Positions 17,556 to 29,162 of a stretch of DNA of 64,000 nucleotides are shown piece after piece. The notes below the pieces were generated by a model. That model saw only the letters and a program-made list of their open reading frames with translations, did not search any database and was not told where the DNA came from. The DNA is from Sphingomonas sanxanigenens DSM 19645 = NX02. Its GTDB lineage: Bacteria; Pseudomonadota; Alphaproteobacteria; Sphingomonadales; Sphingomonadaceae. Each line of letters starts with the position of its first letter. Within the stretch, counting starts at the first letter, position 1. The position numbers were made by a program, and so were the translations under genes. The stretch spans positions 5,160,501 to 5,224,500 of the forward strand of contig NZ_CP006644.1 in NCBI RefSeq assembly GCF_000512205.2, given 5' to 3'.

Positions 17556-17563
17556 ATTGTTGG

Positions 17564-20629
<3,066 letters not shown>

Positions 20630-20641
20630 GGGGGCCAGTTT

Positions 20642-20656
20642 GTTCCAGATTTGTTC
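20642..20656. promoter_or_regulatory. SOS (LexA) box of alphaproteobacterial type
   Basis: GTTC at 20642-20645 and GTTC at 20653-20656 with exactly seven bases between (gttccagatttgttc). This is the GTTC-N7-GTTC LexA operator known in Alphaproteobacteria, 12 bases before the uvrA ATG, as expected for an SOS gene. Confidence 0.85.
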
Positions 20657-20764
20657 GCCATGGGCAAGTGCCGGGCTTGCATCCTGACCCAATTGGGGTG
20701 CGGCGCGCCGCGGGGCAAGCGCTGGCCGCATATTCCCTGGGCGGTGCTGCGCGCCGGAGCGGCC

Positions 20765-22552
20765 TTACGCCCGATACAGCGCGTCCAGCCGCGCCCCATA
20801 GACCTGCTTCACGATATGCCGCCGGATCTTCAGCGACGGGGTGAGCTGCTCGTTCTCGATCGCGAACGCCGCGTCGGCGATGGCGATGCGGCGGACCTTC
20901 TCGATCACCGACAGATCCTGGTTCACCCTGTCCACCGCCGCCATCAGCGCGGCGCGGAACGGGGGATGTTCGCGCAGCAGCGCCGGATCCGCGGGCAGGC
21001 CGTTGGCCTGCGCGAAGTCCTTCGACCATTCGGGATCGGGCACCAGCAGCGCCACGACATAGGGCTTGCGATCGCCATAGATCATCGCCTGGAAGATCTC
21101 GGGCTGGAGGGTCAGCATCCCCTCCACCTTCTGCGGCGCGACATTGTCGCCCTTGTCGTTGACGATCAGATCCTTCTTGCGATCGGTGATGACGATGCGG
21201 CCGTTCGCGTCGAGATGGCCGATGTCGCCGGTCAGCAGCCAGCCATCCTGCAGCACGCGGCGCGTTTCCGCCTCGTTGCGCCAATAGCCGTGCATCACCA
21301 GTTCGCCGCGCACCATGATCTCGCCATCGTCGGCGATCCTGACCTCGACCTTGTCGAGCGGCGGGCCGACCGTATCCATCTTGATGCCCGCCTTGGGCCG
21401 GTTGCACGAGATCACCGGCGCCGCCTCGGTCTGGCCATAGCCCTGCAGCAAAGTGAGCCCCAGGCTGTGGAAGAAGGTGCCGATATCGGGGTTGAGCGGC
21501 GCGCCGCCGGCGACCAGCGCCTTCATCCGCCCGCCGAAGCGCTGACGGATCTTCGGGCGCAAGGTGCGCTCGATCAGCAGGTCCATCGGCTTGTCCCAAA
21601 AGGGAATCTTGCCTGTGGCCAGGTCCTTGGCGCCGAGGCTGAGCGCGCGTTTGAGAAGCCGCGGCGCAAGCCCGCCCTGCTTTTCGATCGCCTTCACCAC
21701 GCGCTGGCGCAGCACCTCGAACAGCCGCGGCACCACCACCATGATCGTCGGGCCGACCTCCTCGATATTCGCGGCGAGCTTCTCCAGCCCTTCGGAGTAA
21801 TAGATCTGCGCGCCCAGGCCGATCGGCAGATGCTGCCCGCCGCTATGTTCATAGGCGTGGCTGAGCGGCAGGAACGACAGGAACACCTCGTCGCCCCAGC
21901 CGAAATCCTCCTCGATGATCAGCGCGCAGCCCGCGACGTTGTGGAGGATCGCGCCATGATGCTGGCACACCCCGCGCGGCGCGCCGCCGGTGCCGCTGGT
22001 GTAGATGATGCAGGCGAGATCATCGCGCTGGAAGGTCGCCGCCGCGGCGACTGCCGCGACATCCGCCTCGCCGGACACCAGCCGGTCGAAGCGGTGGAAG
22101 GCAACCGAGCTCGACTGGCCGACGCGCAGATCCTCGAAGCCGATCACGATCGACGCCTGCGAGCGCAGCACAGCGGGCATCAACGTGCGCGCCAGCTTGT
22201 CGCTGGAGACGATCACCGCGCGCGCCTCGCTGTTGTCGAGGATGTGCTGGTGATCACGCACCGTGTTGGTGGTGTAGGTGGGCACCGTGACGCACCCCGC
22301 GGCCATGATGGCGAGATCGGCGATGCACCATTCGGGGCGGTTCTCCGACACCAGCACCACCCGGTCCCCCGCGGCGAGCCCCAGCGCCTTGAGCGCGGTG
22401 GCGAGCGACGCGACCTGCCGGGCCGCCTCGGCCCAGCCGATCGCCGTCCAGGCGCCCTCGCGCTTCGCCCACAGGAAGGGCGCATCCCCCTTTTCCCGCG
22501 CGCGGGTGAAGAACATCGTCACCAGGTTCGGGAAATGCTCCAGCGTGCGCAT
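20765..22552 (-). CDS. long-chain acyl-CoA synthetase (AMP-binding)
   Basis: 595-residue adenylate-forming enzyme of the FadD15-like group, which activates long-chain fatty acids to acyl-CoA. The P-loop is IIYTSGTGGAPRGV, followed by LPLSHAYEHSGGQ, GYGQTEAAPVIS and the hinge/C-terminal lysine region (GWLLTGDIGHLDANGRIVITDRKKD). Start MRTLEHFPNLVTMFF at 22552. It lies between uvrA and ggt in the same direction, but the gaps show no operon logic. The chain length preference is unknown. Confidence 0.9.
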   Translation of the reverse strand: MRTLEHFPNLVTMFFTRAREKGDAPFLWAKREGAWTAIGWAEAARQVASLATALKALGLAAGDRVVLVSENRPEWCIADLAIMAAGCVTVPTYTTNTVRDHQHILDNSEARAVIVSSDKLARTLMPAVLRSQASIVIGFEDLRVGQSSSVAFHRFDRLVSGEADVAAVAAAATFQRDDLACIIYTSGTGGAPRGVCQHHGAILHNVAGCALIIEEDFGWGDEVFLSFLPLSHAYEHSGGQHLPIGLGAQIYYSEGLEKLAANIEEVGPTIMVVVPRLFEVLRQRVVKAIEKQGGLAPRLLKRALSLGAKDLATGKIPFWDKPMDLLIERTLRPKIRQRFGGRMKALVAGGAPLNPDIGTFFHSLGLTLLQGYGQTEAAPVISCNRPKAGIKMDTVGPPLDKVEVRIADDGEIMVRGELVMHGYWRNEAETRRVLQDGWLLTGDIGHLDANGRIVITDRKKDLIVNDKGDNVAPQKVEGMLTLQPEIFQAMIYGDRKPYVVALLVPDPEWSKDFAQANGLPADPALLREHPPFRAALMAAVDRVNQDLSVIEKVRRIAIADAAFAIENEQLTPSLKIRRHIVKQVYGARLDALYRA

Positions 22553-22585
22553 CGTCTCTCCTGCCGGCGGGCCTGACCGCCTTTT

Positions 22586-24256
22586 CTATTCTTTGAGGGC
22601 GACGCCCTCGCTGCGCGGATCCGCCGCGCCGGTCCAGCCGCTGCCCGTCCACTGCACCGCATTGACCTTGGAGCCGAGACCGACCGGTTCCACCCGCTCG
22701 CCGAGCTTCGCCATCGCCGGCGCCATCGCAGCGAGCGGCGTCCCCTCTTCCACCAGTACCGCATCGCGGCTGAAATAGATGTTGGGCAGCGCGATCGCGT
22801 CCTGGGCGCTCAACCCGAAATCGAGCACGCCGACCAGCGTCTTGGCGACATGCATGATGATCCGCCGCCCGCCCGCCGACCCCAGCGCGAGGATCGGCCG
22901 ATCCTTCTCGTCATAGACGATCGTCGGCGACATCGAGGAGAGCGGCCGCTTGCCCGCCTCCACCCGGTTCGCGACGGGGGCGCCATCCTTTTCCGGCGCG
23001 AAGGTGAAATCGGTCAGCTCGTTGTTGAGCACCATGCCGTTGGCGATGAGCTGGCTGCCGAACGGCCCCTCCACCGTCGAGGTCATGGTGACGACATCGC
23101 CGTCGCCGTCGACCGCGACGAAATTGGTGGTCGACGGCACCTCCCCGGAAGCCGCGGCGGTGCGCGGCGCCGAACCCGGCGGCGTGCCCGGCTCATAGGC
23201 GGCGAGCGCGCGCGTGGCGGAGATCAGCTTCGACCGGCGCGCGATATAGGCGGGGTCGATCAGCCCGGCGATCGGCACCGCCACGAAGTCGGTATCGCCG
23301 AGATAGGTGTCGCGATCGGCATAAGCCAGCTGCATCGATTCGGCGATCAGGTGCCAGGCGACGGGCGAATCCTTGCCGAGCTTCCCCATGTCGAACCGTT
23401 CGAGCTGCCCCAGAATCTGGATCACGGTCGTCGCCCCCGACGAAGGCGGCCCCATGCCGCAAATCTTGTAGCGGCGATAACGTCCGCACACCGGCGGGCG
23501 TTCCTTGGCGCGATAGGCGGCGAGATCGGCGGCGGTGAGCTGCGTCGGGTTGCGCGACGCGCCGGCGACGGCATCGACGATCGCCTGCGCCGCCTGCCCC
23601 GTATAGAAAGCGTCGGGGCCCTCGGCGGCGATGCGCCTGAGCAGCGCGGCGAGCGCCGGGTTGCGGAGCAGCGCGCCCTGCGGCAGCGGCTTGCCATCTG
23701 CGTGATAGATCGCGCGCGCCTCGGGAAAATCGTTCCACAGCGGCGCGAGGCGGACGAGCGTGGCGGCGAGCGTGCGGCTGACCGGCGCGCCCTCCTCCGC
23801 CAGCCGGATCGCCGGCTGGAACAGGTCCGCCCAGGGCAGCTTGCCCCATTTCTGGTGGGTCAGCGCCATCAGCCGGATATTGCCGGGCACGCCGACCGAC
23901 TTGCCGCCGGGAAAGGCCTGGCCGAAGGGCAAGGGCCTGCCCTCCGGCCCAAGGAACAGCGCCGGCGAGGCGGAGGCGGGCGCGGCTTCCCGCCCGTCGA
24001 TCGTTTCGATCATCCCCGACGTGCCGTCATGATGGACGAGGAAGCCGCCGCCGCCGATGCCCGAGGATTGCGGCTCGACCACGGTCAGCGCGAGCATCAT
24101 CGCCATCGCCGCATCGGCGGCGCTGCCGCCCTTGCGCAATATCTCCTGCCCCGCGGCGGCGGCCCGCGGATCGGCGGCGGATGCCACCCCACCCTCGGCG
24201 AAGGCGGATTGCGGGAGGAGGAGGAGGGCGAGGAGGATCAAGGCACGGCGGATCAT
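22586..24256 (-). CDS. ggt: gamma-glutamyltransferase
   Basis: Periplasmic or secreted Ntn hydrolase of 556 residues that cleaves gamma-glutamyl bonds of glutathione and related compounds. A signal peptide is seen (MIRRALILLALLLLPQSAFAEG). Family motifs are GGSAADAAMAMMLALTVVEPQSSGIGGGGF and the autocleavage site before Thr in PSTTNFVAVDGDG, giving large and small subunits. GSAGGRRIIMHVAKTLV is also typical. Start chosen at ATG 24256 because the signal peptide begins there; the frame runs further upstream without character. Confidence 0.93.
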   Translation of the reverse strand: MIRRALILLALLLLPQSAFAEGGVASAADPRAAAAGQEILRKGGSAADAAMAMMLALTVVEPQSSGIGGGGFLVHHDGTSGMIETIDGREAAPASASPALFLGPEGRPLPFGQAFPGGKSVGVPGNIRLMALTHQKWGKLPWADLFQPAIRLAEEGAPVSRTLAATLVRLAPLWNDFPEARAIYHADGKPLPQGALLRNPALAALLRRIAAEGPDAFYTGQAAQAIVDAVAGASRNPTQLTAADLAAYRAKERPPVCGRYRRYKICGMGPPSSGATTVIQILGQLERFDMGKLGKDSPVAWHLIAESMQLAYADRDTYLGDTDFVAVPIAGLIDPAYIARRSKLISATRALAAYEPGTPPGSAPRTAAASGEVPSTTNFVAVDGDGDVVTMTSTVEGPFGSQLIANGMVLNNELTDFTFAPEKDGAPVANRVEAGKRPLSSMSPTIVYDEKDRPILALGSAGGRRIIMHVAKTLVGVLDFGLSAQDAIALPNIYFSRDAVLVEEGTPLAAMAPAMAKLGERVEPVGLGSKVNAVQWTGSGWTGAADPRSEGVALKE

Positions 24257-24334
24257 GCGGGCGACACTAGGCGGCATGGTGTGAAACCGAAACCGGGATT
24301 TTGTCTCGGTGGAGGGAGGGAGCACGCCTCTTGG

Positions 24335-24494
24335 CCCCTCCCCTTCAGGAGTGCCGGGTCGCCCGGTCCCCCGGACCGGGTTGGCGTGGGGAGCGTCGCC
24401 GGGGGCTCGATCCCCCCGCCGACGCTATTTTCCGGCTTCGCCGGAAGCTCGCTGCGCTCGCCTCCACCCCAACCCCTCCTCTGAAGAGGAGGGG
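24335..24494. repeat. composite repeat between ggt and pyrD
   Basis: A left half (cccctccccttcagg at 24335-24349) and a right palindrome (24473-24494, cccctcctctgaag core) face each other, each with the G-rich inner tail seen in the DUF559-flanking repeats. Between them is another palindrome, ccggtccc-ccggaccgg, at about 24363-24379. The whole 247-base gap between the ggt start (24256) and the pyrD stop (24504) is largely this element. Confidence 0.65.
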
Positions 24495-24503
24495 CCGATG
24501 ACA

Positions 24504-25535
24504 TCACTCCGTCCCAACCGCCTCGCGCAACGTCGCATAGCCCGCCGCGCGCAGCCGCTCCGCCAATCCCGTCGCGATCCGCTGCGCCAGCCCCGGCCCT
24601 TCATAGACCAGCGCGCTATACAACTGCACGAGGCTCGCCCCCGCCCCGATCCGCGCCCAGGCCGCGTCCGCCGAATCGATCCCGCCGGCCGCGATCAGCG
24701 GGACAGCGCCGTTCGTCGCCGCGCGGAAGTCGCGCAGGCGCTGGAGCGCCAGTTCGCGCAGCGGCGCGCCCGAGAGCCCGCCGGTCTCGCCGGCATGGCG
24801 CGACGTGAGCGCCGGGCGGCCGATCGTGGTGTTCGCGACGATCAGCGCATCGATGCCGCGCGCGACGACGACCGCGGCGATATCCTCGATGTCGGCCGGC
24901 TCCAGGTCGGGCGCGACCTTGAGGAAGATCGGCGTGGTACCCGTCCGCGCCTCGACCACCCGCGCCAGCAAGTCGTCCAGCGACGCGCGCGATTGCAGCG
25001 CGCGCAGCCCCGGCGTGTTGGGTGAGGAGATGTTGACGGTGAGATAATCCGCCACCGGTTCCATCGTGCGGACGCCCGCGACATAGTCGGCGATGCGATC
25101 CTCGCTGTCCTTGTTGGCGCCGATATTGACGCCGACGATGCCGCCGCGCCCGCGCCGTGCCGAAAGCCGTGCCCGCGCCGCCGCCTGGCCGCCATTGTTG
25201 AAGCCCATGCGGTTGATCACCGCGCGGTCCTCGACCAGCCGGAAGAGCCGCGGCCGCGGATTGCCCGCCTGCGGCCGCGGCGTCAGCGTGCCGACCTCGG
25301 CGAACCCGAATCCGAGCCCGAGAATCCCGCCCGGGCAGGCCGCATCCTTGTCGAACCCGGCGGCGAGGCCGACCGGATTGGGGAAATCGAGCCCGGCGAC
25401 GCGGCTCGTGAGGATCGGATCCTGCTTCGGCGCCGCCTTGCCGTTCTGCAGCGCGAGCGCACGCACGGTCAGGCGATGCGCGCGCTCGGCATCGAGACGG
25501 AAGACCAGTGGACGGAGCAGCGAATAGGCGGGCAT
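24504..25535 (-). CDS. pyrD: dihydroorotate dehydrogenase (quinone), class 2
   Basis: FMN enzyme of pyrimidine synthesis, 343 residues, that passes electrons to quinone at the inner membrane. The amphipathic N-terminal region of class 2 enzymes is seen (MPAYSLLRPLVFRLDAERAH). Motifs are GLAAGFDKDA, INRMGFNNGG, and VNISSPNTPGLRALQ with the catalytic Ser, plus the FMN phosphate segment IAAGGIDSADAAWARIGAGAS. Start at ATG 25535; longer frames upstream have no family character. Confidence 0.96.
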   Translation of the reverse strand: MPAYSLLRPLVFRLDAERAHRLTVRALALQNGKAAPKQDPILTSRVAGLDFPNPVGLAAGFDKDAACPGGILGLGFGFAEVGTLTPRPQAGNPRPRLFRLVEDRAVINRMGFNNGGQAAARARLSARRGRGGIVGVNIGANKDSEDRIADYVAGVRTMEPVADYLTVNISSPNTPGLRALQSRASLDDLLARVVEARTGTTPIFLKVAPDLEPADIEDIAAVVVARGIDALIVANTTIGRPALTSRHAGETGGLSGAPLRELALQRLRDFRAATNGAVPLIAAGGIDSADAAWARIGAGASLVQLYSALVYEGPGLAQRIATGLAERLRAAGYATLREAVGTE

Positions 25536-25635
25536 GCGCCCTCCTATGCCGCCGGAAACGCCGCGTCGAGGCCGGGTCGCGCGAGAATCAGTCTGTACTT
25601 GCAACCTTCTGACCGCCCACATTTTTATCCTTTTG

Positions 25636-25770
25636 GGCACGGCCGATGTCGAATTTATCCAATACGCAGTCACCGACTTCGCCTACAGCCGCCTTGCGAC
25701 CCGAAGGGCTCCTTGGTTTCAAGGGGTTCTTTTACTCGGCCCAGCCGGCTTAGCCGGCTGGGCCGCTTTT
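25636..25770 (+). ncRNA. candidate small RNA or leader ending in a strong terminator
   Basis: Between divergent pyrD and the AraC-type gene is a sigma70-like promoter (ttgcaa at 25599-25604, ttttat at 25623-25628, 18 bases between) followed by about 130 bases with no good ORF. It includes a small hairpin (ccttg-gttt-caagg, 25711-25724) and ends at a perfect 12-bp terminator stem with T-runs. It could be an independent sRNA or an attenuated leader of the regulator. Promoter and ends are predicted only. Confidence 0.45.
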
Positions 25771-25775
25771 CTTTT
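25738..25775 (+). terminator. strong intrinsic terminator
   Basis: Perfect 12-bp stem (ggcccagccggc at 25738-25749, gccggctgggcc at 25753-25764) with a TTA loop, followed by gcttttctttt. It lies about 60 bases before the AraC-type start and reads on the plus strand. Confidence 0.9.
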
Positions 25776-25824
25776 GTCGGCCCGCGGAGTAAAACGCGCC
25801 ACAGAACCATATACGGGCGCAACG

Positions 25825-26673
25825 GTGGGAAACATTTCGTTGGACTATGCGGCTCCCGCCGAGGAGCTGCGGGACTATCTGTCCGTCTTCTACGAATTTC
25901 GCGCAGATGTGCCCGGGTTCGAGGATCTCGAACGCGCGGACCTGGCCCAGATTCGTTTCATGCTTTCCGGCGACGGCGAGATGACCTTTGCCGATGGCAA
26001 TGTGCAGCAGCCCTTCCCCGTGACCATCGTCGGCCCCACTACCGGCATGACCAAGGTCACCGCGCGGGGGCCGTTGCGCATCTTCGGCGTCGGTCTGCTG
26101 CCGGCGGGATGGGGGGCGCTGATGGGGATCGAGGCATCCTCGATGGTCAACCGGCTGGTCGACGGCACCGAAATCTTCGGCAAGGGGCTGCTCGACGTCG
26201 CCGAGCGGATGCGCGGCGCCAACTCGCTCGATTCGCTGGTCGAGATCGGCAACGGTCTGATCCGCGAACTCGCGCGCCACGCGAAAGACAAGCCGTTCCA
26301 GTTCACCCGCATCGTCGACAATTGGCTGGCGAGCGACTTTTCGCCCGATGTCGAGGATCTGGTGATCGCAAGCGGCCTGTCGCGCCGGCAGGTCGAGCGC
26401 AACTGCAAACGCCTTTACGGCGCGCCGCCCAAGGTGCTCGCGCGCAAATATCGCGCGCTCAGGGCCGCGATCCACCTCGCCAAGGGTGAGGCGGACCTGC
26501 ACGACCTCGTCGTCGAGGGCTTCTACGACCAGTCGCACTTCATCCGCGAGATCAAGCATTTCACCGGGGTGACGCCCAAGCGCATCCGGGACGATCTGCC
26601 GACCCTTGCGAAACTGACGTTGAAGCGGGGCGAACTGGCCGGCGAAGTGGCGCCGATCATCTACGAGACCTGA
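25825..26673 (+). CDS. AraC-family transcriptional regulator
   Basis: About 282 residues. The N-terminal two thirds is a sensing domain without a recognised ligand; the C-terminal third is an AraC-type double helix-turn-helix (SGLSRRQVERNCKRLYGAPPKVLARKYRALRAA, then VVEGFYDQSHFIREIKHFTGVTPKRIRDD). There is no ATG near the domain start; GTG 25825 (followed by GNISLDYAAPAEELRDY) is the best candidate, so the start is uncertain. The target is unknown; the neighbours are the sRNA candidate and the suf regulator. Confidence 0.8.
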   Translation: MGNISLDYAAPAEELRDYLSVFYEFRADVPGFEDLERADLAQIRFMLSGDGEMTFADGNVQQPFPVTIVGPTTGMTKVTARGPLRIFGVGLLPAGWGALMGIEASSMVNRLVDGTEIFGKGLLDVAERMRGANSLDSLVEIGNGLIRELARHAKDKPFQFTRIVDNWLASDFSPDVEDLVIASGLSRRQVERNCKRLYGAPPKVLARKYRALRAAIHLAKGEADLHDLVVEGFYDQSHFIREIKHFTGVTPKRIRDDLPTLAKLTLKRGELAGEVAPIIYET

Positions 26674-26748
26674 ACCACAGGCCCCTCCCCCGCCATCACA
26701 AGGCTGCAATCAAGCCTTGACCCCAAGGGGCTTCGCGCCCACATGGCC

Positions 26749-26771
26749 AATCGGAACGATTCACTCCGATT
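26749..26771. promoter_or_regulatory. palindromic operator before the suf regulator
   Basis: Inverted repeat aatcgga (26749-26755) and tccgatt (26765-26771) with nine bases between, ending 10 bases before the Rrf2-type ATG. Its place fits autoregulation of the suf operon by that protein. Confidence 0.5.
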
Positions 26772-26781
26772 TGGGATTGCG

Positions 26782-27192
26782 ATGCGCCTTTCGAGCCTCG
26801 CCGACTATGCGGTCGTCATGCTCTCCGCCGCGGCCCGCCACCCCGGCGAGGCGCGGTTGAGCGCGACGCTGCTCGCCGACGAAACCGGCGTGCCGCTGCC
26901 CACCGCGCAGAAGCTGATGGGGCGGCTTGCCGTTTCCGGCCTGTTGCGCTCGGCGCGCGGCACCGGCGGCGGATTCTCGCTGGCGCGCAACCCGAACGAA
27001 ATCACGCTCGCCGACATCATCGAAGCCGTGGAAGGGCCGATCGCATTGACCAGCTGTGTGGACGAAGCTCGCCACGATTGCGGATTGGAAACGGCCTGCA
27101 AGGTGCGGCCCCATTGGAATGCCGTGAACGGCGCGATCCGCGCCTCGCTGTCGGGCGTGAGCCTGGCCGCGCTCGCGGCGGAGACGAACTGA
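26782..27192 (+). CDS. Rrf2-family SUF system regulator
   Basis: 136-residue winged-helix regulator of the IscR/SufR-like group that heads the suf operon. The N-terminal helix-turn-helix is [19 protein letters not shown]...[20 protein letters not shown] with the wing [26 protein letters not shown]. Three cysteines ([17 protein letters not shown]) stand as the likely Fe-S ligands, with spacings of 7 and 5 residues rather than the 5 and 5 of IscR. Start at ATG 26782, where homology begins. Probably senses Fe-S status and controls its own operon. sufB starts one base after its stop codon. Confidence 0.92.
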   Translation: MRLSSLADYAVVMLSAAARHPGEARLSATLLADETGVPLPTAQKLMGRLAVSGLLRSARGTGGGFSLARNPNEITLADIIEAVEGPIALTSCVDEARHDCGLETACKVRPHWNAVNGAIRASLSGVSLAALAAETN

Positions 27193-27193
27193 T

Positions 27194-28663
27194 ATGGCCA
27201 CCAGGAACGCCGAGGCGCATGCCGCCGCCGAAAAGCTCGCCACCTATGAGTGGGGCTTCACCAGCGACATCGAACAGGATTTCGCGCCCAAGGGGCTGAG
27301 CGAGGACACGGTTCGCTTCATTTCGGCGAAGAAGAACGAGCCCGAATGGATGCTCGAATGGCGCCTGAAGGCCTATCGCCACTGGCTGACGATGACGCCG
27401 CCCGACTGGGCGAAGCTCAACGTGCCGGCGATCGACTATCAGGACGCCTATTATTACGCCGCCCCCAAGGCGAAGGAAAAGCTCGGCAGCCTCGACGAGG
27501 TCGATCCCGAGATCCTGCGCGTCTACGAGAAGCTGGGCATTCCAATCGAGGAGCAGAAGGTGCTCGCGGGCGTCGAGGGCGCGCGCCGGGTCGCCGTCGA
27601 CGCGGTGTTCGACAGCGTCTCGGTCGCCACCACCTTCCGCAAGGAACTGGAGGCCGCCGGCGTCATCTTCCGCTCGATCAGCGAGGCGATCCGCGAATAT
27701 CCGGATCTGGTGAGGAAGTGGCTCGGCAAGGTCGTGCCGATGCACGACAATTATTTCGCCACCTTGAACTGCGCGGTCTTTTCGGACGGCACCTTCGTCT
27801 ACGTGCCCAAGGGCGTGCGCTGCCCCATGGAGCTGAGCACCTATTTCCGCATCAATGCGGAGAATACCGGCCAGTTCGAGCGGACGTTGATCGTCGCGGA
27901 CGAGGGCAGCTACGTCTCCTACCTCGAAGGCTGCACCGCGCCGATGCGCGACGAGAACCAGCTCCACGCCGCGGTGGTGGAGCTGGTTGCGCTCGACGAT
28001 GCCGAGATCAAATATTCGACGGTGCAGAACTGGTACCCGGGCGATGCCCAGGGCAAGGGCGGCATCTACAACTTCGTCACCAAGCGCGCGCTGTGCCAGG
28101 GCCGGAACAGCAAGGTGAGCTGGACGCAGGTGGAAACCGGCTCCGCGATCACCTGGAAATATCCGAGCTGCGTGCTCGCGGGCGAGAACAGCGTCGGCGA
28201 ATTCTATTCGGTCGCGGTGACCAACAATTACCAGCAGGCCGATACCGGCACCAAGATGATCCACCTCGGCAAGGGATCGCGCTCGACGATCGTGTCGAAG
28301 GGCATCTCGGCGGGGAAGAGCAACAACACCTATCGCGGCCTCGTCCGCGTCGGCCCGACCGCAGAGGGCGTGCGCAACTTCACCCAGTGCGACTCGCTGC
28401 TGCTGGGGAGCGAATGCGGCGCGCACACCGTGCCCTATATCGAGGTGCGCAATCCTTCCGCGCAGATCGAGCATGAGGCGACGACCAGCAAGATCAGCGA
28501 CGACCAGCTGTTCTACGCGATGAGCCGCGGGCTGGACCAGGAAGCCGCGGTCGCGCTGATCGTCAACGGCTTCGCGCGCGAGGTGCTGCAGCAGCTGCCG
28601 ATGGAGTTCGCGGTCGAGGCGCAGAAGCTGCTGGGGATCTCGCTGGAAGGATCGGTGGGGTGA
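27194..28663 (+). CDS. sufB: Fe-S cluster assembly protein SufB
   Basis: Scaffold subunit of the SufBCD complex, 489 residues. Typical segments are [75 protein letters not shown] and the C-terminal [29 protein letters not shown]. It follows the regulator almost directly. Its partner sufC is not adjacent: a DUF559 gene between flanking repeats separates them by 500 bases. Confidence 0.97.
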   Translation: MATRNAEAHAAAEKLATYEWGFTSDIEQDFAPKGLSEDTVRFISAKKNEPEWMLEWRLKAYRHWLTMTPPDWAKLNVPAIDYQDAYYYAAPKAKEKLGSLDEVDPEILRVYEKLGIPIEEQKVLAGVEGARRVAVDAVFDSVSVATTFRKELEAAGVIFRSISEAIREYPDLVRKWLGKVVPMHDNYFATLNCAVFSDGTFVYVPKGVRCPMELSTYFRINAENTGQFERTLIVADEGSYVSYLEGCTAPMRDENQLHAAVVELVALDDAEIKYSTVQNWYPGDAQGKGGIYNFVTKRALCQGRNSKVSWTQVETGSAITWKYPSCVLAGENSVGEFYSVAVTNNYQQADTGTKMIHLGKGSRSTIVSKGISAGKSNNTYRGLVRVGPTAEGVRNFTQCDSLLLGSECGAHTVPYIEVRNPSAQIEHEATTSKISDDQLFYAMSRGLDQEAAVALIVNGFAREVLQQLPMEFAVEAQKLLGISLEGSVG

Positions 28664-28684
28664 TGCCGGGCTCCTCAGACTCAA

Positions 28685-29119
28685 CCCCTCCCCTTCAGGG
28701 GAGGGGCAAGGGGTGGGGCATGGCCGAAGCCACGCTCGACCGGTTGGGCGAGCATGCCCGGCAGATGCGCAAGGCGCCGACCGAACCGGAGAAGCGCCTC
28801 TGGCGCCATCTCTCGCGTTCGCAACTCAACGGTTACAAATTCCGGCGGCAATCGGTCATCGGGCCCCATATCGCTGACTTCCTGTGCCCCCAAAAGGCAC
28901 TTGTCGTCGAGGTCGATGGTGACACACACAGCGATCCGGCTGCTGACCAGCGCCGGGATCGTACACTCACGACACTTGGGTACACGGTCGTCCACGTCGC
29001 CAATCACGACGTCATGACCAATATGGATGGTGTCCTGAGCAATTTGGTCAACGTGCTCGATGGTCTTGCAGACCGTTGGCCCTCTGCCCCACCCCAACCC
29101 CTCCCCTGAAGGGGAGGGG
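28685..29119. mobile_element. candidate DUF559 mobile unit with about 35-bp inverted repeats
   Basis: The 22-bp palindrome at 28685-28706 recurs as an exact inverted copy at 29098-29119, and homology continues inward for about 13 more bases (G-rich run ending ggggtggggc on the left, matched on the right), giving near-identical ends about 35 bases long. The 435-bp unit contains only the DUF559 gene and sits between sufB and sufC. Mobility is an inference; no target duplication is certain because the ends are themselves symmetric. Confidence 0.55.
28720..29109 (+). CDS. DUF559 domain protein (Vsr-like nuclease fold)
   Basis: 129 residues. DUF559 proteins are related to very-short-patch-repair and other PD-(D/E)xK nucleases. 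Conserved points are visible: EPEKRLWRHL near the N-terminus, FRRQSVIGPHIADF and the core VVEVDGDTH. ATG 28720 (MAEATLDRLGEHARQMRK) is preferred; upstream codons are repeat sequence, and the G-rich repeat supplies the RBS. The last nine residues (PSAPPQPLP) are encoded by the right flanking repeat. It interrupts the suf operon but in the same direction, so it is probably co-transcribed. No link to Fe-S assembly is known; the flanks suggest a selfish unit. Confidence 0.85.
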   Translation: MAEATLDRLGEHARQMRKAPTEPEKRLWRHLSRSQLNGYKFRRQSVIGPHIADFLCPQKALVVEVDGDTHSDPAADQRRDRTLTTLGYTVVHVANHDVMTNMDGVLSNLVNVLDGLADRWPSAPPQPLP

Positions 29120-29162
29120 CTTTATCTGCTCCCGCTCCGGACAAGTCGAAAGTTCGAGAAGA

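Noticed and set aside
28720-29109. DUF559 gene as a new Fe-S assembly factor
   Set aside because: It has nuclease-fold motifs and repeat-derived flanks; operon position alone is better explained by insertion.
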